Numbered from the stretch's first letter, positions 40,948 through 52,227 are shown. The stretch: 55,630 bases of DNA from Fidelibacterota bacterium (GCA_028338895.1 JAOLAV010000004.1:1-55630), one strand, 5' to 3'. The notes: a model not told the origin generated them from the sequence alone. Made by a program: numbers and translations.

Positions 40948-42149
40948 TGACCAAATTTGCAAATAGAGTTCATAAAGTAAAACCATCTTTTACGCTGCAA
41001 ATGGCTACAATTGCAGCCGAGATGAAGTCCAAGGGACTAGATGTCATAAACTTTTCAGTTGGAGAGCCTGATTTTAACACACCCTTAAAAATCATAGAAG
41101 CTGGAAAGAAAGCAATGGATGATGGTTTTACCAAATATACTGCTGGTCCAGGGATGGTAGAATTAAGGCAAGCTATTTGTACTAAGCTTAAAAGAGAGAA
41201 TGGTCTCTCTTATGAGCCAGCTGATATCCTTGTTTCAAACGGTGAAAAGCAAAGCCTTTACAACGTTTGCCAAGCATTATTTGACGAAGGTGATGAAGTT
41301 GTTATTTTTCGACCTTATTGGGTTTCATTTCCAGAATTTGTTCGTCTTTCTGATGCAGAGCCAATTTTAGTTGACACATTACCAGAAAAAAACTTTGAGC
41401 CGGATTTTAATGATTTGAAATCTAAAATAAACTCTAAAATTAAAGGAGTAATTCTTAATTCTCCTTCAAATCCAACGGGAGGTGTTTGGAGTAAAGAGGC
41501 TATTCTTAAATTACTTAAAACTGCAAAAGAGAATAATTGGGTAGTTATTTCAGATGAGTGTTATGAGCGACTCGTCTACGATGGTGAATTTATTAGCACT
41601 GAAAAGTTAAATCGAGATTATAATATCCAAGCAGATGTTGTCACATGTATAAGCTTATCAAAAACATATGCAATGACAGGTTGGAGGATTGGATATGCTG
41701 CAGGTCCCCGAGAAATAATTAAAGCAATGTCAAAAATTCAAGGCCAGGCAACTTCGTGCGCAAATTCAATTGGGCAAAAAGCAGCAATTGAAGCTCTCTT
41801 AGGAGATCAAAGCTGTGTGGAAGAAATGAAAGAGGCATTTAAAGAAAGACGAGACTTAGTTGTAGCCTTATTAAATGATATTCCAAATATATCTTGTCGT
41901 GTACCTGGAGGTGCATTTTATGCTTTTCCTGACTTTAGTTATTATTTGGGAATGTCTGCGAGCGGTAAGTTATTGAAAGATACTTTTGATATTTCTGAGT
42001 ATATTCTAAGCTCAGCTGAAGTAGTAACTGTTCCAGGAGATGGCTTTGGAGCTCCTGGGCATATTAGGTTCTCTTATGCTACTAGTACTGAAATAATTAG
42101 AAAAGGTATAAAGCGGGTAAAACTTGTTTTGAAAAATTTAAATAGTTAG
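40947..42149 (+). CDS. Class I aminotransferase (aspartate aminotransferase-like)
   Basis: NFSVGEPDFNTP, NSPSNPTGGVW, SLSKTYAMTGWRIGYAAGP. Confidence 0.92.
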   Translation: MTKFANRVHKVKPSFTLQMATIAAEMKSKGLDVINFSVGEPDFNTPLKIIEAGKKAMDDGFTKYTAGPGMVELRQAICTKLKRENGLSYEPADILVSNGEKQSLYNVCQALFDEGDEVVIFRPYWVSFPEFVRLSDAEPILVDTLPEKNFEPDFNDLKSKINSKIKGVILNSPSNPTGGVWSKEAILKLLKTAKENNWVVISDECYERLVYDGEFISTEKLNRDYNIQADVVTCISLSKTYAMTGWRIGYAAGPREIIKAMSKIQGQATSCANSIGQKAAIEALLGDQSCVEEMKEAFKERRDLVVALLNDIPNISCRVPGGAFYAFPDFSYYLGMSASGKLLKDTFDISEYILSSAEVVTVPGDGFGAPGHIRFSYATSTEIIRKGIKRVKLVLKNLNS

Positions 42150-42158
42150 AGGTAAATA

Positions 42159-42407
42159 ATGAAAAAAGATGTACATCCAAAAAATTATAGATTAGTTGTT
42201 TTTAAAGATACTTCATGTGAACATACTTTTTTGACTCGATCCACTGTTGAGACAAAAGATACTATTAATTGGGATGATGGTAATGAATATCCATTATATA
42301 AAATTGAAATTTCTAATAAATCACATCCATTTTTTACAGGGAAGCAAAATCTTGTTGATACTGCAGGTCGTATAGAAAAATTTAATAGAAAATACGGTAA
42401 AAAATAA
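42159..42407 (+). CDS. rpmE2: 50S ribosomal protein L31 type B
   Basis: [30 protein letters not shown]...[27 protein letters not shown]. Confidence 0.92.
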   Translation: MKKDVHPKNYRLVVFKDTSCEHTFLTRSTVETKDTINWDDGNEYPLYKIEISNKSHPFFTGKQNLVDTAGRIEKFNRKYGKK

Positions 42408-42424
42408 GCTTACTTATCTTTTAA

Positions 42425-42457
42425 CAGCTCTTTATAAGATCAATGCATAAAGAGCTG
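42425..42457 (+). terminator. Hairpin between rpmE2 and prfA
   Basis: CAGCTCTTTAT / ATAAAGAGCTG 11-bp perfect stem followed by AATTTTATT. Confidence 0.7.
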
Positions 42458-42531
42458 AATTTTATTATATAAATACACTAAATATTCTTTAACGAAAGAT
42501 AGATATTTAGTTCAGTCTCTGAGGTGATAGT

Positions 42532-43599
42532 TTGAAAGAAAAATTAATTGCTATAGTTGATAAATATAATCATTTAGCTGAACAAATGGCTGACCCTCAA
42601 ATTTTTGGAAATCAAGAAAAGCTCACTCCAATTGCTAAGGAACACAGCTCACTTAGTGATATTGTCTCAGTTGGTAAAAGATATATAAATATTTTAGATC
42701 AGATTGATGACGACAAAGAGATGATGGATGGAGAAGATCAAGAATTAAAACAAATAGCTGAAGAAGAAATAAGTGGCTTAGAAGATGAGCTAATTGAAAT
42801 AGAAAAAGATTTAAAAGTTTTATTGTTACCAAAAAATCCAAATGATAATAAAAATTTAATTTTAGAGATTCGTGCTGGAACTGGTGGTGATGAGGCGGCT
42901 CTTTTTGCCTCTGATCTGTTTCGGATTTATATGCGCTATTCTGAAAGAAAAAAATGGGTTTTCGAAGTTTTAGATACTTCACAAACTGGAATTGGAGGAC
43001 TAAAAGAAGCAACTATTTCAATAAAAGGTTCTGGAGCTTTTGGTTTATTAAAGTACGAGAGTGGAGTTCATAGAGTGCAGAGAGTACCAAAAACAGAAAC
43101 AAATGGTCGAGTGCATACATCTGCTGCAACAATTGCTATATTACCTGAAGCCGAAGATATTGATGTAAATATTAATGAAACTGACTTAAAGATTGATACC
43201 TACCGTGCAAGTGGAGCTGGGGGGCAACATGTAAATAAAACAGAATCTGCAATCCGAATAACACATTTGCCGACAGGTTTAGTTGTCACTTGCCAAGATC
43301 AATCATCTCAACATAAAAATCGTGCAGCAGCATTAAAAGTTCTCAAATCTCGATTACTAGCAGCTGAAGAAGAAAAAGCTGCTTCTAAAAGAGCCGCTGA
43401 ACGTAGGAGCCTCGTTTCAACAGGAGATAGGTCCGCAAAAATTAGAACTTATAATTTCCCGCAAGGTCGTGTAACAGACCATCGAATTAATTTTACATCT
43501 TACAGATTGAATGAAATACGCGATGGTGATATTTCCGAACTAATAGAAAAATTAAAAATAGCTGAACAGCAGGAGATAATGGCTGCTGATTTAGTATGA
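42532..43599 (+). CDS. prfA: Peptide chain release factor 1 (TTG start)
   Basis: [48 protein letters not shown]. Confidence 0.95.
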   Translation: MKEKLIAIVDKYNHLAEQMADPQIFGNQEKLTPIAKEHSSLSDIVSVGKRYINILDQIDDDKEMMDGEDQELKQIAEEEISGLEDELIEIEKDLKVLLLPKNPNDNKNLILEIRAGTGGDEAALFASDLFRIYMRYSERKKWVFEVLDTSQTGIGGLKEATISIKGSGAFGLLKYESGVHRVQRVPKTETNGRVHTSAATIAILPEAEDIDVNINETDLKIDTYRASGAGGQHVNKTESAIRITHLPTGLVVTCQDQSSQHKNRAAALKVLKSRLLAAEEEKAASKRAAERRSLVSTGDRSAKIRTYNFPQGRVTDHRINFTSYRLNEIRDGDISELIEKLKIAEQQEIMAADLV

Positions 43600-43643
43600 T
43601 TTTAAATATTTTAATATAAAATTTTAAAAGAGCCTATATAAAA

Positions 43644-44495
43644 ATGCCAAAAATTTGGCGAATTATTGATATAGTTGAATGGGCTGAGATCTATTTTAAG
43701 GAAAAAGATTTTGATAATCCTAGACTAGAAATTGAGTGGCTTCTTTGTGCGCTTCTAGACTGTAATAGAATAGATATATACCTTCGATTTGAAGAGCCAC
43801 TTTCTAAAGAGCAACTTAAAAACTTAAAAACTTGGATAAGTAGAAGAATAAAAAAAGAGCCACTTCAATATATAACAGGTAGTTGTGATTTTTACGGAAG
43901 GGACTTTATTGTTAATTGTAATGTTCTCATACCAAGACCTGAAACAGAAAGACTCATTGATATAGCTTTGAATAAATTAGATAATTCAAGTGAGCTTAGA
44001 ATTCTAGAGGTTGGAACCGGTTCTGGTTGCATTGCTGTGACGCTAGGTCTAGAAATGCCGAATTCTTATATTTATGCAGTTGATATTTCTCCAAATGCAT
44101 TAGAGGTTGCAAATATAAATAAACAAAGACAAAAAGCAGAAAATGTTAACTTTTTAGAAATGGATATTTTAAAGTTTATACCAGATGAAACCTTTGATTG
44201 TCTTATTTCTAATCCTCCATATATTCCAAAAGAGGAATTAAAAGTTCTTATGAAAGATGTCAAAGATTATGAGCCTTTAATTGCACTAACAGATAATAGT
44301 GATGGCTTAATTTTTTATAAGAAGTTTGCTGATATTGCATCAAATATAATTAAACCGGGAGGTTATATTATTCTAGAAGTTGGTTTGAAAGATCATCCTA
44401 AATTAGTTTCCAGGCTGTTCTCAGAACTAGGCTATGAAACGCAATTAGAAAAGGATTTTAATGGCGATGATAGAGTGATCATTATAAAAGTATAA
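43644..44495 (+). CDS. prmC: Release factor glutamine methyltransferase
   Basis: EPLQYITGSCDFYGRDFIVNCNVLIPRPETERLID, VGTGSGCIAVTLG, DCLISNPPYIP. Confidence 0.95.
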   Translation: MPKIWRIIDIVEWAEIYFKEKDFDNPRLEIEWLLCALLDCNRIDIYLRFEEPLSKEQLKNLKTWISRRIKKEPLQYITGSCDFYGRDFIVNCNVLIPRPETERLIDIALNKLDNSSELRILEVGTGSGCIAVTLGLEMPNSYIYAVDISPNALEVANINKQRQKAENVNFLEMDILKFIPDETFDCLISNPPYIPKEELKVLMKDVKDYEPLIALTDNSDGLIFYKKFADIASNIIKPGGYIILEVGLKDHPKLVSRLFSELGYETQLEKDFNGDDRVIIIKV

Positions 44496-44505
44496 AAAGG
44501 AATTT

Positions 44506-45348
44506 ATGAATATTTTATTATCTCATATATTATTAATCAGGCCGCTAAATGTAATAATGAGTGGATTCTCAATCTTTATAGCATCAGAAGTAATTGAACA
44601 AGATTTAGATAAAAAATTAGTTCTTTTACTCTCTGTTATTGTTATGTTATTTACCAGTGGTGCAAATGCTTTGAATGACGCACTAGATCTTAAAATTGAT
44701 TTGATTAATAGGCCTTTAAGACCAATCCCATCAGGCAAAGTCAATATTAAGACTGCTTTTTTACTTTCATTCATTTTTTTTATTTTTGCGAGTCTTTTAT
44801 GTCTTCAATTAAACAAGAATGCTGAGTTTATTGGTATCTTTATTGCGATGCCTATAATGACTTTATATACTACTTATCTTAAGAATAAACCTCTGATTGG
44901 AAACTTCTCAGTTGCATTTATTCTTAGTTTATCTTTTATCTTTTGTGGAGCAGCATTCAATTCAATCAATCCTATGATTATTCCAACATTATTATGCTTT
45001 GGCTTATCCTTTTTAAGAGAACTGGTAAAAGACATGGCTGATATTGAAGGTGATAAATCTTCAGGTTTGTCTACTTTTCCAATTTATTCAGGATTTGAAA
45101 ATTCAATAAAGTTAGTAATTATAATTAGCTTTTTAATTGGATTAGGCTCTTTTATTCCATTTTTAAACAGTACCTATAATTTATGGTACTTATTTTTTTT
45201 AATTCTAGGAGTTGAGATTCCTATCTTGTTTATTGTATTTTTAATGCTTAAAAAACCAAGTATTAAATCAGCAGAAAAATCTGCGAAAGTTTTAAAGTTT
45301 AGCACCTTTATGGGTTTAATTGCTATTTATACAGGAACTATTTTATGA
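44506..45348 (+). CDS. UbiA-family prenyltransferase, DGGGP-synthase-like
   Basis: GANALNDALDLKIDLINRPLRPIPSGKVN; ELVKDMADIEGDKSSGLSTFPI; multi-TM. Confidence 0.85.
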   Translation: MNILLSHILLIRPLNVIMSGFSIFIASEVIEQDLDKKLVLLLSVIVMLFTSGANALNDALDLKIDLINRPLRPIPSGKVNIKTAFLLSFIFFIFASLLCLQLNKNAEFIGIFIAMPIMTLYTTYLKNKPLIGNFSVAFILSLSFIFCGAAFNSINPMIIPTLLCFGLSFLRELVKDMADIEGDKSSGLSTFPIYSGFENSIKLVIIISFLIGLGSFIPFLNSTYNLWYLFFLILGVEIPILFIVFLMLKKPSIKSAEKSAKVLKFSTFMGLIAIYTGTIL

Positions 45349-48300
45349 ATTCTGAATTTGTACATCTACATAATCATTCGGATTATAGCTTACTTGACGG
45401 GGCGCAACAAGTAAGTCAGCTTATTGAGACTATTAGTGATTTAAACATGGACTCAGTCGCTTTAACTGAGCACGGGAATATGTTTAGTGTCCTTCCATAT
45501 TATAAAGAGGCAAAAAAAGCAGGGATTAAGCCAATCATAGGTTGTGAAGTTTATGTTGCGGTTGGTAGTAGGTTTGACAAAAAAACAACGGCTGAACATG
45601 GTTGGGGAAATAACCATCTTGTTCTTTTAGTCCAAAATTATACAGGTTATAAAAATTTAATGAAGCTTGTGACAGCAGGTTATCTAGAAGGTTTTTATTA
45701 TAGACCTCGAATAGATATAGAACTTCTTCGAGAGTATAATGAAGGTTTAATATGTATGTCAGCATGTTTAAAAGGAGAGGTTCCTGAAAGAATGATCAAA
45801 GGTGATTATGAAGGAGCAAAAAAAGCCGCAATCACTTTCTCGGAAATTTTTCCTGGAAGATATTATTTAGAAATTCAAAATCATGGTATACCTGAAGAAT
45901 TAGAAAATCTTAAAAATATGAAAAAGCTTTCTGCTGAGTTGGGTATTCCACTTGTCTGTAGTAATGATGCACATTATTCAAGGAAAGAACATTGGGAAGC
46001 GCATGATATTCATATCTGTTTAGGCACCGGAAAAGAAAGAAGTGATCCAAATAGATTACGATATGCGACACCAGAGTTCTATTTTAAGTCTCAAGATGAA
46101 ATGTATAATTTGTTCAAAGATTTTCCAAATGCTATTGAGAATACACGTCTGATTGCAGATAGTATAGATATGAAAATTCCAATGGGTAAATATCACCTCC
46201 CAAATTTTCCAATACCAGAGATAGCCACCACGCAAGATCCTGATGAATATTTAAAAATATTAACAAAAGCTGGAGCTGAGTCTTTGTACGGAGAGATATC
46301 ACCAATAATTAACAAACGAATTAATCATGAGTTGACGGTGATTAAGAATATGGGATTTGCTGGATATTTTTTAATTACGGCTGATTTTGTAAAATATGCA
46401 AAAAATTCAAATATACCTGTTGGGCCTGGAAGAGGATCCGCTGCGGGTAGTATTGTTTCTTATGCTCTTGGGATTACTAGCATTGATCCACTAAAACATA
46501 ATTTATTATTTGAAAGGTTTTTAAATCCTGAACGTATAAGTATGCCTGATATTGATATTGATTTTTGTATTGAAAGACGAGGAGAAGTCATTGATTATAT
46601 CAAAAATCAGTATGGAGAAAAATCAGTTACTCAAATAATTACATTTGGTAAAATGAGGGCAAAGCAAGTAGTTAGAGATGTTGGCCGCGTGATGGGATAC
46701 TCTTTCGGAGAGGTTGATAAAATTGCAAAAGCTATACCGAATGAGCTAAATATTACTTTGGATAAAGCTCTGAAAAAGAGTTCCGAGCTTGCAAAAATGG
46801 AAACTGGTGATTTTAAGGAACTGATGTCGCATGCTAAAGTACTAGAGGGAATGAATAGACATGCTTCAATACACGCTGCTGGTGTTGTTATCGCTCCTGG
46901 AGATTTGACAGATTATGTTCCTCTCTATAAATCTTCAACTGATGATATCACAAGCCAATATGATATGAAAGGACTTGAAGAGATTGGTTTACTAAAATTG
47001 GATTTTCTTGGTTTAAGAAATCTTACTGTTATCGACAAAGCTGTTAAGCTTATTCAAGCTAAAGGTAAAACTATTGATATTGAAAAATTATCAATGCAAG
47101 ATGAAAGCGTATATGATTTATTTGCAAGAGGAAATACGATAGGTGTATTTCAATTTGAATCTTCTGGGATGCGTGAATTTTTAAAAAAATTAAAACCAAC
47201 AGTAATAGAAGACCTTATTGCTATGAATGCATTATATCGTCCCGGGCCAATGGAAAATATTGATAGTTTTATTTCTCGTAAACATGGTACAACCGAAATC
47301 TCATATCCTCATGCATTGATGGAGCCCATTTTACGTGAAACTTATGGTATTATAGTATATCAAGAGCAAGTCATGCAAATAGCAAATGAAGTTGCGGGAT
47401 TTACCTTAGCTGAAGCTGATATTATGAGAAGAGCAATGGGTAAAAAGATAAAATCTTTAATGGCTGAATTGGCAATAAAATTTGTTGCTGGAGCTGAAGA
47501 AAAAAACATCAAGAAAAAGAAAGCTGAAGAAATTTTTGCTTTAATTGAGAAATTCGCGCAGTATGGATTCAACAAAAGCCATTCAACGGCTTATGCCTAC
47601 GTTGCATATCAAACAGCATGGTTAAAAGTCCATTATCCTGCTGAATTTATGAGTGCGAACCTTACGAGTGAAATGAGTGTGATTGAACGCATAGTCATTT
47701 TAATTGCTGAGTGTAAAAAATTAGATATTAAAGTCATCCCGCCTGATATTAATATTTCTTATGAAGATTTTCGTCCAGTCGATAAAACGACGATTTCATA
47801 TGGATTAAATGCTATAAAGAATGTGGGCTCAAAAGCACTTGAAACTATTATTTTTGAAAGAGAAGAAAATGGGAAGTATGAATCCATATTTGATTTATGT
47901 GCCAGAGTTGATCAACAAAAAGTGAATAAAAGAGTTATAGAAAGTTTGGTTATGGCTGGTGCACTAGATTCCCTTGAAGGTAATCGAGCCCAAAAGTTTG
48001 CTGCTGTGGATACTGCTGTTAAATATGGCCAGCAAATGCAAAATGAAACAGACCGTAACCAAGTAGATTTATTTGGTAGCGCTGGGTTAGAAGATGATTT
48101 AATAAAGGTTCCATCTTTATCTGTAATCTCAGAATGGGTTGAAAAAGAAACATTGGATAAAGAAAAAGAGGTTTTAGGGACCTATGTCTCTGGGCACCCA
48201 TTATTAGAACATTCAGAGAATTTAGAAGAGTTTACATCTGTTTCTTTTGAAGAAGGTGAAGAATTGAATAAAAAAGATACAGTGGTTGTTGGAGGTATGA

Positions 48301-48779
48301 TAACTCGGATTGTTCGTCGTTTTGATCGTAGAAATAGAGAGATGGCATTTTTTGATATGGATTGCCTTGGAGGTCATGCTGAAATTATAGCATTTAGTGA
48401 TTGTTTTAAAGCGTATGGTAGTTTAATCGAAGAAGGTAGTGTGGTCTTCATAAAAGGCAAGCTCTCTGATAATTCAGACTTTTCAGATTTGAAATTAATA
48501 TCAGATGAAATAATTCCCGTTGATCAAGTAAGAAACCGACTTTCGCAACGGTTAAATATAAATTTTCCAACGGGGAAAGTAGAGCCAGAAGATGTTGAGG
48601 AATTAATGCGTATAGCAAGAAGCTATGAAGGAAACTGTCGCTTAATATTCCATTTACCAAATCAAGGCTCACCCAAACCTCTTAAAATTATGGCGCATAA
48701 TATTTCAGTTTCAACAGAGAGCTCTTTTGTTAAAATATTAAGACAAAAATATGGAAAAGAGAATATTTGGGTTGATTGA
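45345..48779 (+). CDS. dnaE: DNA polymerase III alpha subunit
   Basis: FVHLHNHSDYSLLDGAQ (PHP), GPGRGSAAGSIVSYALGIT, PDIDIDFC, NALYRPGPMENI, HSTAYAYVAYQTAWLKVHYPAEFM. Confidence 0.97.
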   Translation: MNSEFVHLHNHSDYSLLDGAQQVSQLIETISDLNMDSVALTEHGNMFSVLPYYKEAKKAGIKPIIGCEVYVAVGSRFDKKTTAEHGWGNNHLVLLVQNYTGYKNLMKLVTAGYLEGFYYRPRIDIELLREYNEGLICMSACLKGEVPERMIKGDYEGAKKAAITFSEIFPGRYYLEIQNHGIPEELENLKNMKKLSAELGIPLVCSNDAHYSRKEHWEAHDIHICLGTGKERSDPNRLRYATPEFYFKSQDEMYNLFKDFPNAIENTRLIADSIDMKIPMGKYHLPNFPIPEIATTQDPDEYLKILTKAGAESLYGEISPIINKRINHELTVIKNMGFAGYFLITADFVKYAKNSNIPVGPGRGSAAGSIVSYALGITSIDPLKHNLLFERFLNPERISMPDIDIDFCIERRGEVIDYIKNQYGEKSVTQIITFGKMRAKQVVRDVGRVMGYSFGEVDKIAKAIPNELNITLDKALKKSSELAKMETGDFKELMSHAKVLEGMNRHASIHAAGVVIAPGDLTDYVPLYKSSTDDITSQYDMKGLEEIGLLKLDFLGLRNLTVIDKAVKLIQAKGKTIDIEKLSMQDESVYDLFARGNTIGVFQFESSGMREFLKKLKPTVIEDLIAMNALYRPGPMENIDSFISRKHGTTEISYPHALMEPILRETYGIIVYQEQVMQIANEVAGFTLAEADIMRRAMGKKIKSLMAELAIKFVAGAEEKNIKKKKAEEIFALIEKFAQYGFNKSHSTAYAYVAYQTAWLKVHYPAEFMSANLTSEMSVIERIVILIAECKKLDIKVIPPDINISYEDFRPVDKTTISYGLNAIKNVGSKALETIIFEREENGKYESIFDLCARVDQQKVNKRVIESLVMAGALDSLEGNRAQKFAAVDTAVKYGQQMQNETDRNQVDLFGSAGLEDDLIKVPSLSVISEWVEKETLDKEKEVLGTYVSGHPLLEHSENLEEFTSVSFEEGEELNKKDTVVVGGMITRIVRRFDRRNREMAFFDMDCLGGHAEIIAFSDCFKAYGSLIEEGSVVFIKGKLSDNSDFSDLKLISDEIIPVDQVRNRLSQRLNINFPTGKVEPEDVEELMRIARSYEGNCRLIFHLPNQGSPKPLKIMAHNISVSTESSFVKILRQKYGKENIWVD

Positions 48780-48782
48780 AAA

Positions 48783-49220
48783 ATGATATCTGTCCTTCAA
48801 AGATGCCATAATGCAAAAGTTACTATTGATAATCAAATTATTGGTAAGATTGGGAAAGGTTTAGTTTCTTTTTTAGGTATTCAAAAAAATGATGATAAAA
48901 AAAAAGCTGATATTTTAATAGAAAAGACATTAAACCTTCGAATTTTTAATGATTCAAACCAAAAAATGAACTTATGTATTAAAGATGTAAATGCTTCAAT
49001 ACTCGTTGTAAGTCAATTCACATTATGCGCTGATACAAAAAAAGGAAGAAGACCAAGTTTTTTGAATGCTGCGAATCCTGAAGATGCTAATATTTTATAC
49101 CAGTATTTTATTAATTGCCTAAAAAACCATGGATTTCAGGTAGAATCTGGGACTTTTGGAGCAACAATGGATGTCCAATTAATTAATAATGGTCCTGCCA
49201 CGTTTATTCTTAATTCTTGA
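48783..49220 (+). CDS. dtd: D-aminoacyl-tRNA deacylase
   Basis: MISVLQRCHNAKVTIDN, LVVSQFTLCADTKKGRRPSFLNAA, FGATMDVQLINNGPATF. Confidence 0.94.
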   Translation: MISVLQRCHNAKVTIDNQIIGKIGKGLVSFLGIQKNDDKKKADILIEKTLNLRIFNDSNQKMNLCIKDVNASILVVSQFTLCADTKKGRRPSFLNAANPEDANILYQYFINCLKNHGFQVESGTFGATMDVQLINNGPATFILNS

Positions 49221-49274
49221 TGCTAATTAAACTTAATTATGAAGTATTGAGCGAAGCTATTAGTTTTAGGCTAT

Positions 49275-49679
49275 ATGGAACGTAAAATAAGAATTGTTAT
49301 GGGTAAGCCTGGTCTTGATGGTCATGATAGAGGAATAAAAGTCCTCGCTTCATCTTACCGTGATGCTGGGATGGAAGTAATTTACCTTGGTCTAAGGCAG
49401 ACACCAGAAATGATAGTTCATGCGGCTTTGCAAGAGGATGCCGATGTCATTGCTTTATCTAGTCTAAATAATGCTCATAATACTATTTTTACAAATGTTT
49501 TATCTCTAATGAAAGAAAAAGGTTTAAATGATGTTCTATTAGTTGGAGGGGGTATAATTCCCAAAAAAGATATCGCTAGATTGGAAAAAGATGGAGTTGG
49601 GAAACTTTTTGGCCCAGGAACACCAGTACAAGATACAGTTGATTTTATTACTGATTGGGTAAATACAAATAGACGTTAA
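49275..49679 (+). CDS. Cobalamin-binding small subunit (methylmalonyl-CoA mutase C-terminal domain type)
   Basis: [41 protein letters not shown]12-binding DxHxxG motif. Confidence 0.92.
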   Translation: MERKIRIVMGKPGLDGHDRGIKVLASSYRDAGMEVIYLGLRQTPEMIVHAALQEDADVIALSSLNNAHNTIFTNVLSLMKEKGLNDVLLVGGGIIPKKDIARLEKDGVGKLFGPGTPVQDTVDFITDWVNTNRR

Positions 49680-49680
49680 T

Positions 49681-50379
49681 ATGGATTTAAATAATCAAAT
49701 TGAACTAGAACTATATTTTGCCGATCATTTTGATACTGTTCTTTTTCCAGTCTTGGCAGATATTTATCTTCAAAAAAACGATTTAAAACGAGCTCGTAAA
49801 GTTTGTGAGATCGGGTTAAAACATCATAAAAATGATTCAGCGGGATTATTTCTTCTTGCCCAAATTAATAATATTGAGGGAAATTATAAGGAAGCTGAAA
49901 AGCTTTTAGAAAGTGTATTGATGTATTCAGAAGGACATTTAGCAGCGGCAGAAATGTTATGTGAAATCCAAACCGTTCTAGGACGTGCATCAGGTAGACT
50001 TTTAAAATCATGGAAAATTGTACTATCGTTGAGTCCCCAACATAATACGGCAAAAAGTTTTATTGCTAAAGTACAAGATCCTGAGATTGAAAAACAACCT
50101 TCAGTAAATAAAAAAACGCCTAAAAAACCGTTAGTTGATGAACCACCTCCTAAAGAAAAGTCTATTATACGAAAAATTGAGGATGAAATAAGTGAGCCTT
50201 TAAAAGTTAGTTCAAGATTGGCTACTTTTACTTTAGTTTCTGTTTTAAAAAATCAAGGCTTATTTGATCAGGCCCTTAATGTTTTGGATGCCCTGGAAGA
50301 AAAAGGTGAAAACCTTAATTCTATCTCTTTAGAGCGTGAAACGATTCAAACTCTTATAAAAAATTCACAAAAGGATTAA
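49681..50379 (+). CDS. TPR repeat protein
   Basis: ADIYLQKNDLKRARKVCEIGLKHHKNDSAGLFLLAQINNIEGNYKEAEKLLESVL. Confidence 0.8.
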   Translation: MDLNNQIELELYFADHFDTVLFPVLADIYLQKNDLKRARKVCEIGLKHHKNDSAGLFLLAQINNIEGNYKEAEKLLESVLMYSEGHLAAAEMLCEIQTVLGRASGRLLKSWKIVLSLSPQHNTAKSFIAKVQDPEIEKQPSVNKKTPKKPLVDEPPPKEKSIIRKIEDEISEPLKVSSRLATFTLVSVLKNQGLFDQALNVLDALEEKGENLNSISLERETIQTLIKNSQKD

Positions 50380-50386
50380 AATAAAA

Positions 50387-51469
50387 ATGAATGAGTCAAT
50401 TTATATAAAAAGACAAAATGCCCTCAAGTCAGTTTTAAGTGAAAAAGGTTTAGATGGTATTTTAATTACAAACCTAACAAATATTCGGTATATCTGTGGT
50501 TTTACAGGTTCTGCTGCATCTTGTTTAGTGACTCCTGAAGGTCAATATTTCTTATCTGATGGAAGGTATATAGAACAATCGAAAGAGCAAGTTAAAGGCT
50601 TTGATCGATTTTTAGATATGTCTTCACACCTTCACCAAGTTAAAAAAAATAATCTAAATCCAAATGGTTTAAAGTTGGCATTTGAAGGTAGTCATATGAG
50701 CTATTCTAAATACGAAGATATGATTAAACTATTTCCAAAAACCAAATGGGAAAGTTCTTCAATGATTCTTGAAGATCTTGCGGCAGTAAAAGATAAATAT
50801 GAATTAGATTGTATACGTACCGCTGTTGAAGTAACGGATGTGGTTTATGAAGAAATATTATATATGCTGAAGCCGGGATATACAGAAAAACAGGTTGCAA
50901 ATAAAATGGTCTCAAAATATAGAGAATATGCAGAAGGAGAAGCTTACTCTCCGATTGTTGCAACAGGGCCTAATGGTGCGCTTCCTCATGCAATACCTAC
51001 TGATAGAGAATTCAAAAAAGGTGATTTTATTGTGATTGATGCTGCCGCAAAATATGGAGGCTATCATGCTGATATGACTCGCACACCTGTAGTTGGTGAA
51101 TCGTCAGAAAAACATAAAGAAATTTATGGAATTGTTAAAGAAGCTCAACAAAGAGGTTGTGACTCTGCTAAATCAGGAGTCCCTTGTAAAGATGTTGATT
51201 CTGCAACTCGTGATTATATTAGCGAAATGGGATATGGTGAGTTTTATACACATGGTACCGGACATGGTTTAGGTCTAGAGATACATACTTCTCCAAGATT
51301 TAGTCCACAAAGCGATCAGATTTTAGAAAAAAATAACGTTATGACAATTGAGCCTGGAATTTATCTCGCTGGTTGGGGTGGCGTTCGTATTGAAGATGAT
51401 GTCATTATTGGAGATACTGGTTGTGAAATATTAAATAAGACAACCAAAGATTTAGTCGTTGTAAATTAG
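50387..51469 (+). CDS. M24 family aminopeptidase (Xaa-Pro peptidase)
   Basis: FIVIDAAAKYGGYHADMTRTPVVG, HGTGHGLGLEIHTSPRF, NVMTIEPGIYLAGWGGVRIEDDV. Confidence 0.93.
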   Translation: MNESIYIKRQNALKSVLSEKGLDGILITNLTNIRYICGFTGSAASCLVTPEGQYFLSDGRYIEQSKEQVKGFDRFLDMSSHLHQVKKNNLNPNGLKLAFEGSHMSYSKYEDMIKLFPKTKWESSSMILEDLAAVKDKYELDCIRTAVEVTDVVYEEILYMLKPGYTEKQVANKMVSKYREYAEGEAYSPIVATGPNGALPHAIPTDREFKKGDFIVIDAAAKYGGYHADMTRTPVVGESSEKHKEIYGIVKEAQQRGCDSAKSGVPCKDVDSATRDYISEMGYGEFYTHGTGHGLGLEIHTSPRFSPQSDQILEKNNVMTIEPGIYLAGWGGVRIEDDVIIGDTGCEILNKTTKDLVVVN

Positions 51470-51492
51470 AATTCTTTTCTTAAATCCATTCA

Positions 51493-52227
51493 GTGATTGA
51501 TTTATATACTAAACCTGAACTCTATGATGCTATTCATTCTAATTATATGTGGGATGAAAAGATTATTTCAAAAATTGGTAAAAGAGTAGGAGGACCTGTT
51601 TTAGAAATTGCATCTGGTACTGGAAGGTTATCAAATGTGATTATAAAGTTAGGTTTGGAGTACACGGGAATAGACCTAAGTAAAGAATATACAAAAACTG
51701 CAAAGATGCGTTATGGTAATCAAGGTGCTTTTTTTGTGCAAAACATGCAAAAATTTGACTTAGGTACTCAGTTTAAATTTATTTTTATTGGATTTAATTC
51801 TTTTTTACACAATTTGAGCAATGAATCTGCTTTAGATTGCCTTAAATGTATTTATCAGCATTTATCAAATAATGGGACTTTTCTATTATCCATTTATATA
51901 CCAGATCCTTCTTTTTTATATAGAGATCCAAATAATTTATATGCTGCTACGGATTATTTTAACTTTAAAGATTCTAAATGTAGAATAATGGAAAAAAATT
52001 TATTTAATCCAGAAACAGAAATAAATAATTTAAAGTGGTTTTTAGAGGTGGATGGAGTTTTACAGGAAGAAGAGTATAATTTTAGCCAAAAAATGTATTA
52101 TCCTCATGTAATGGATTTATTATTTGAGAAAGCAGGTTTAGTAATAAAAGAGAAATTAGGTGATTATGATAGTTCACCTATGGATCAAGAAAGTAACATG
52201 CAAATTTATATCTGTGGGAAAAGTTGA
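51493..52227 (+). CDS. Class I SAM-dependent methyltransferase (GTG start)
   Basis: GPVLEIASGTGRLSNVIIKLGLEYTGIDLSKEYTKTAKMR. Confidence 0.85.
   Translation: MIDLYTKPELYDAIHSNYMWDEKIISKIGKRVGGPVLEIASGTGRLSNVIIKLGLEYTGIDLSKEYTKTAKMRYGNQGAFFVQNMQKFDLGTQFKFIFIGFNSFLHNLSNESALDCLKCIYQHLSNNGTFLLSIYIPDPSFLYRDPNNLYAATDYFNFKDSKCRIMEKNLFNPETEINNLKWFLEVDGVLQEEEYNFSQKMYYPHVMDLLFEKAGLVIKEKLGDYDSSPMDQESNMQIYICGKS

Noticed and set aside
42653-43012. 119-aa antisense ORF over prfA
   Set aside because: Leu/Phe/His-rich shadow of the release factor gene; no independent support.
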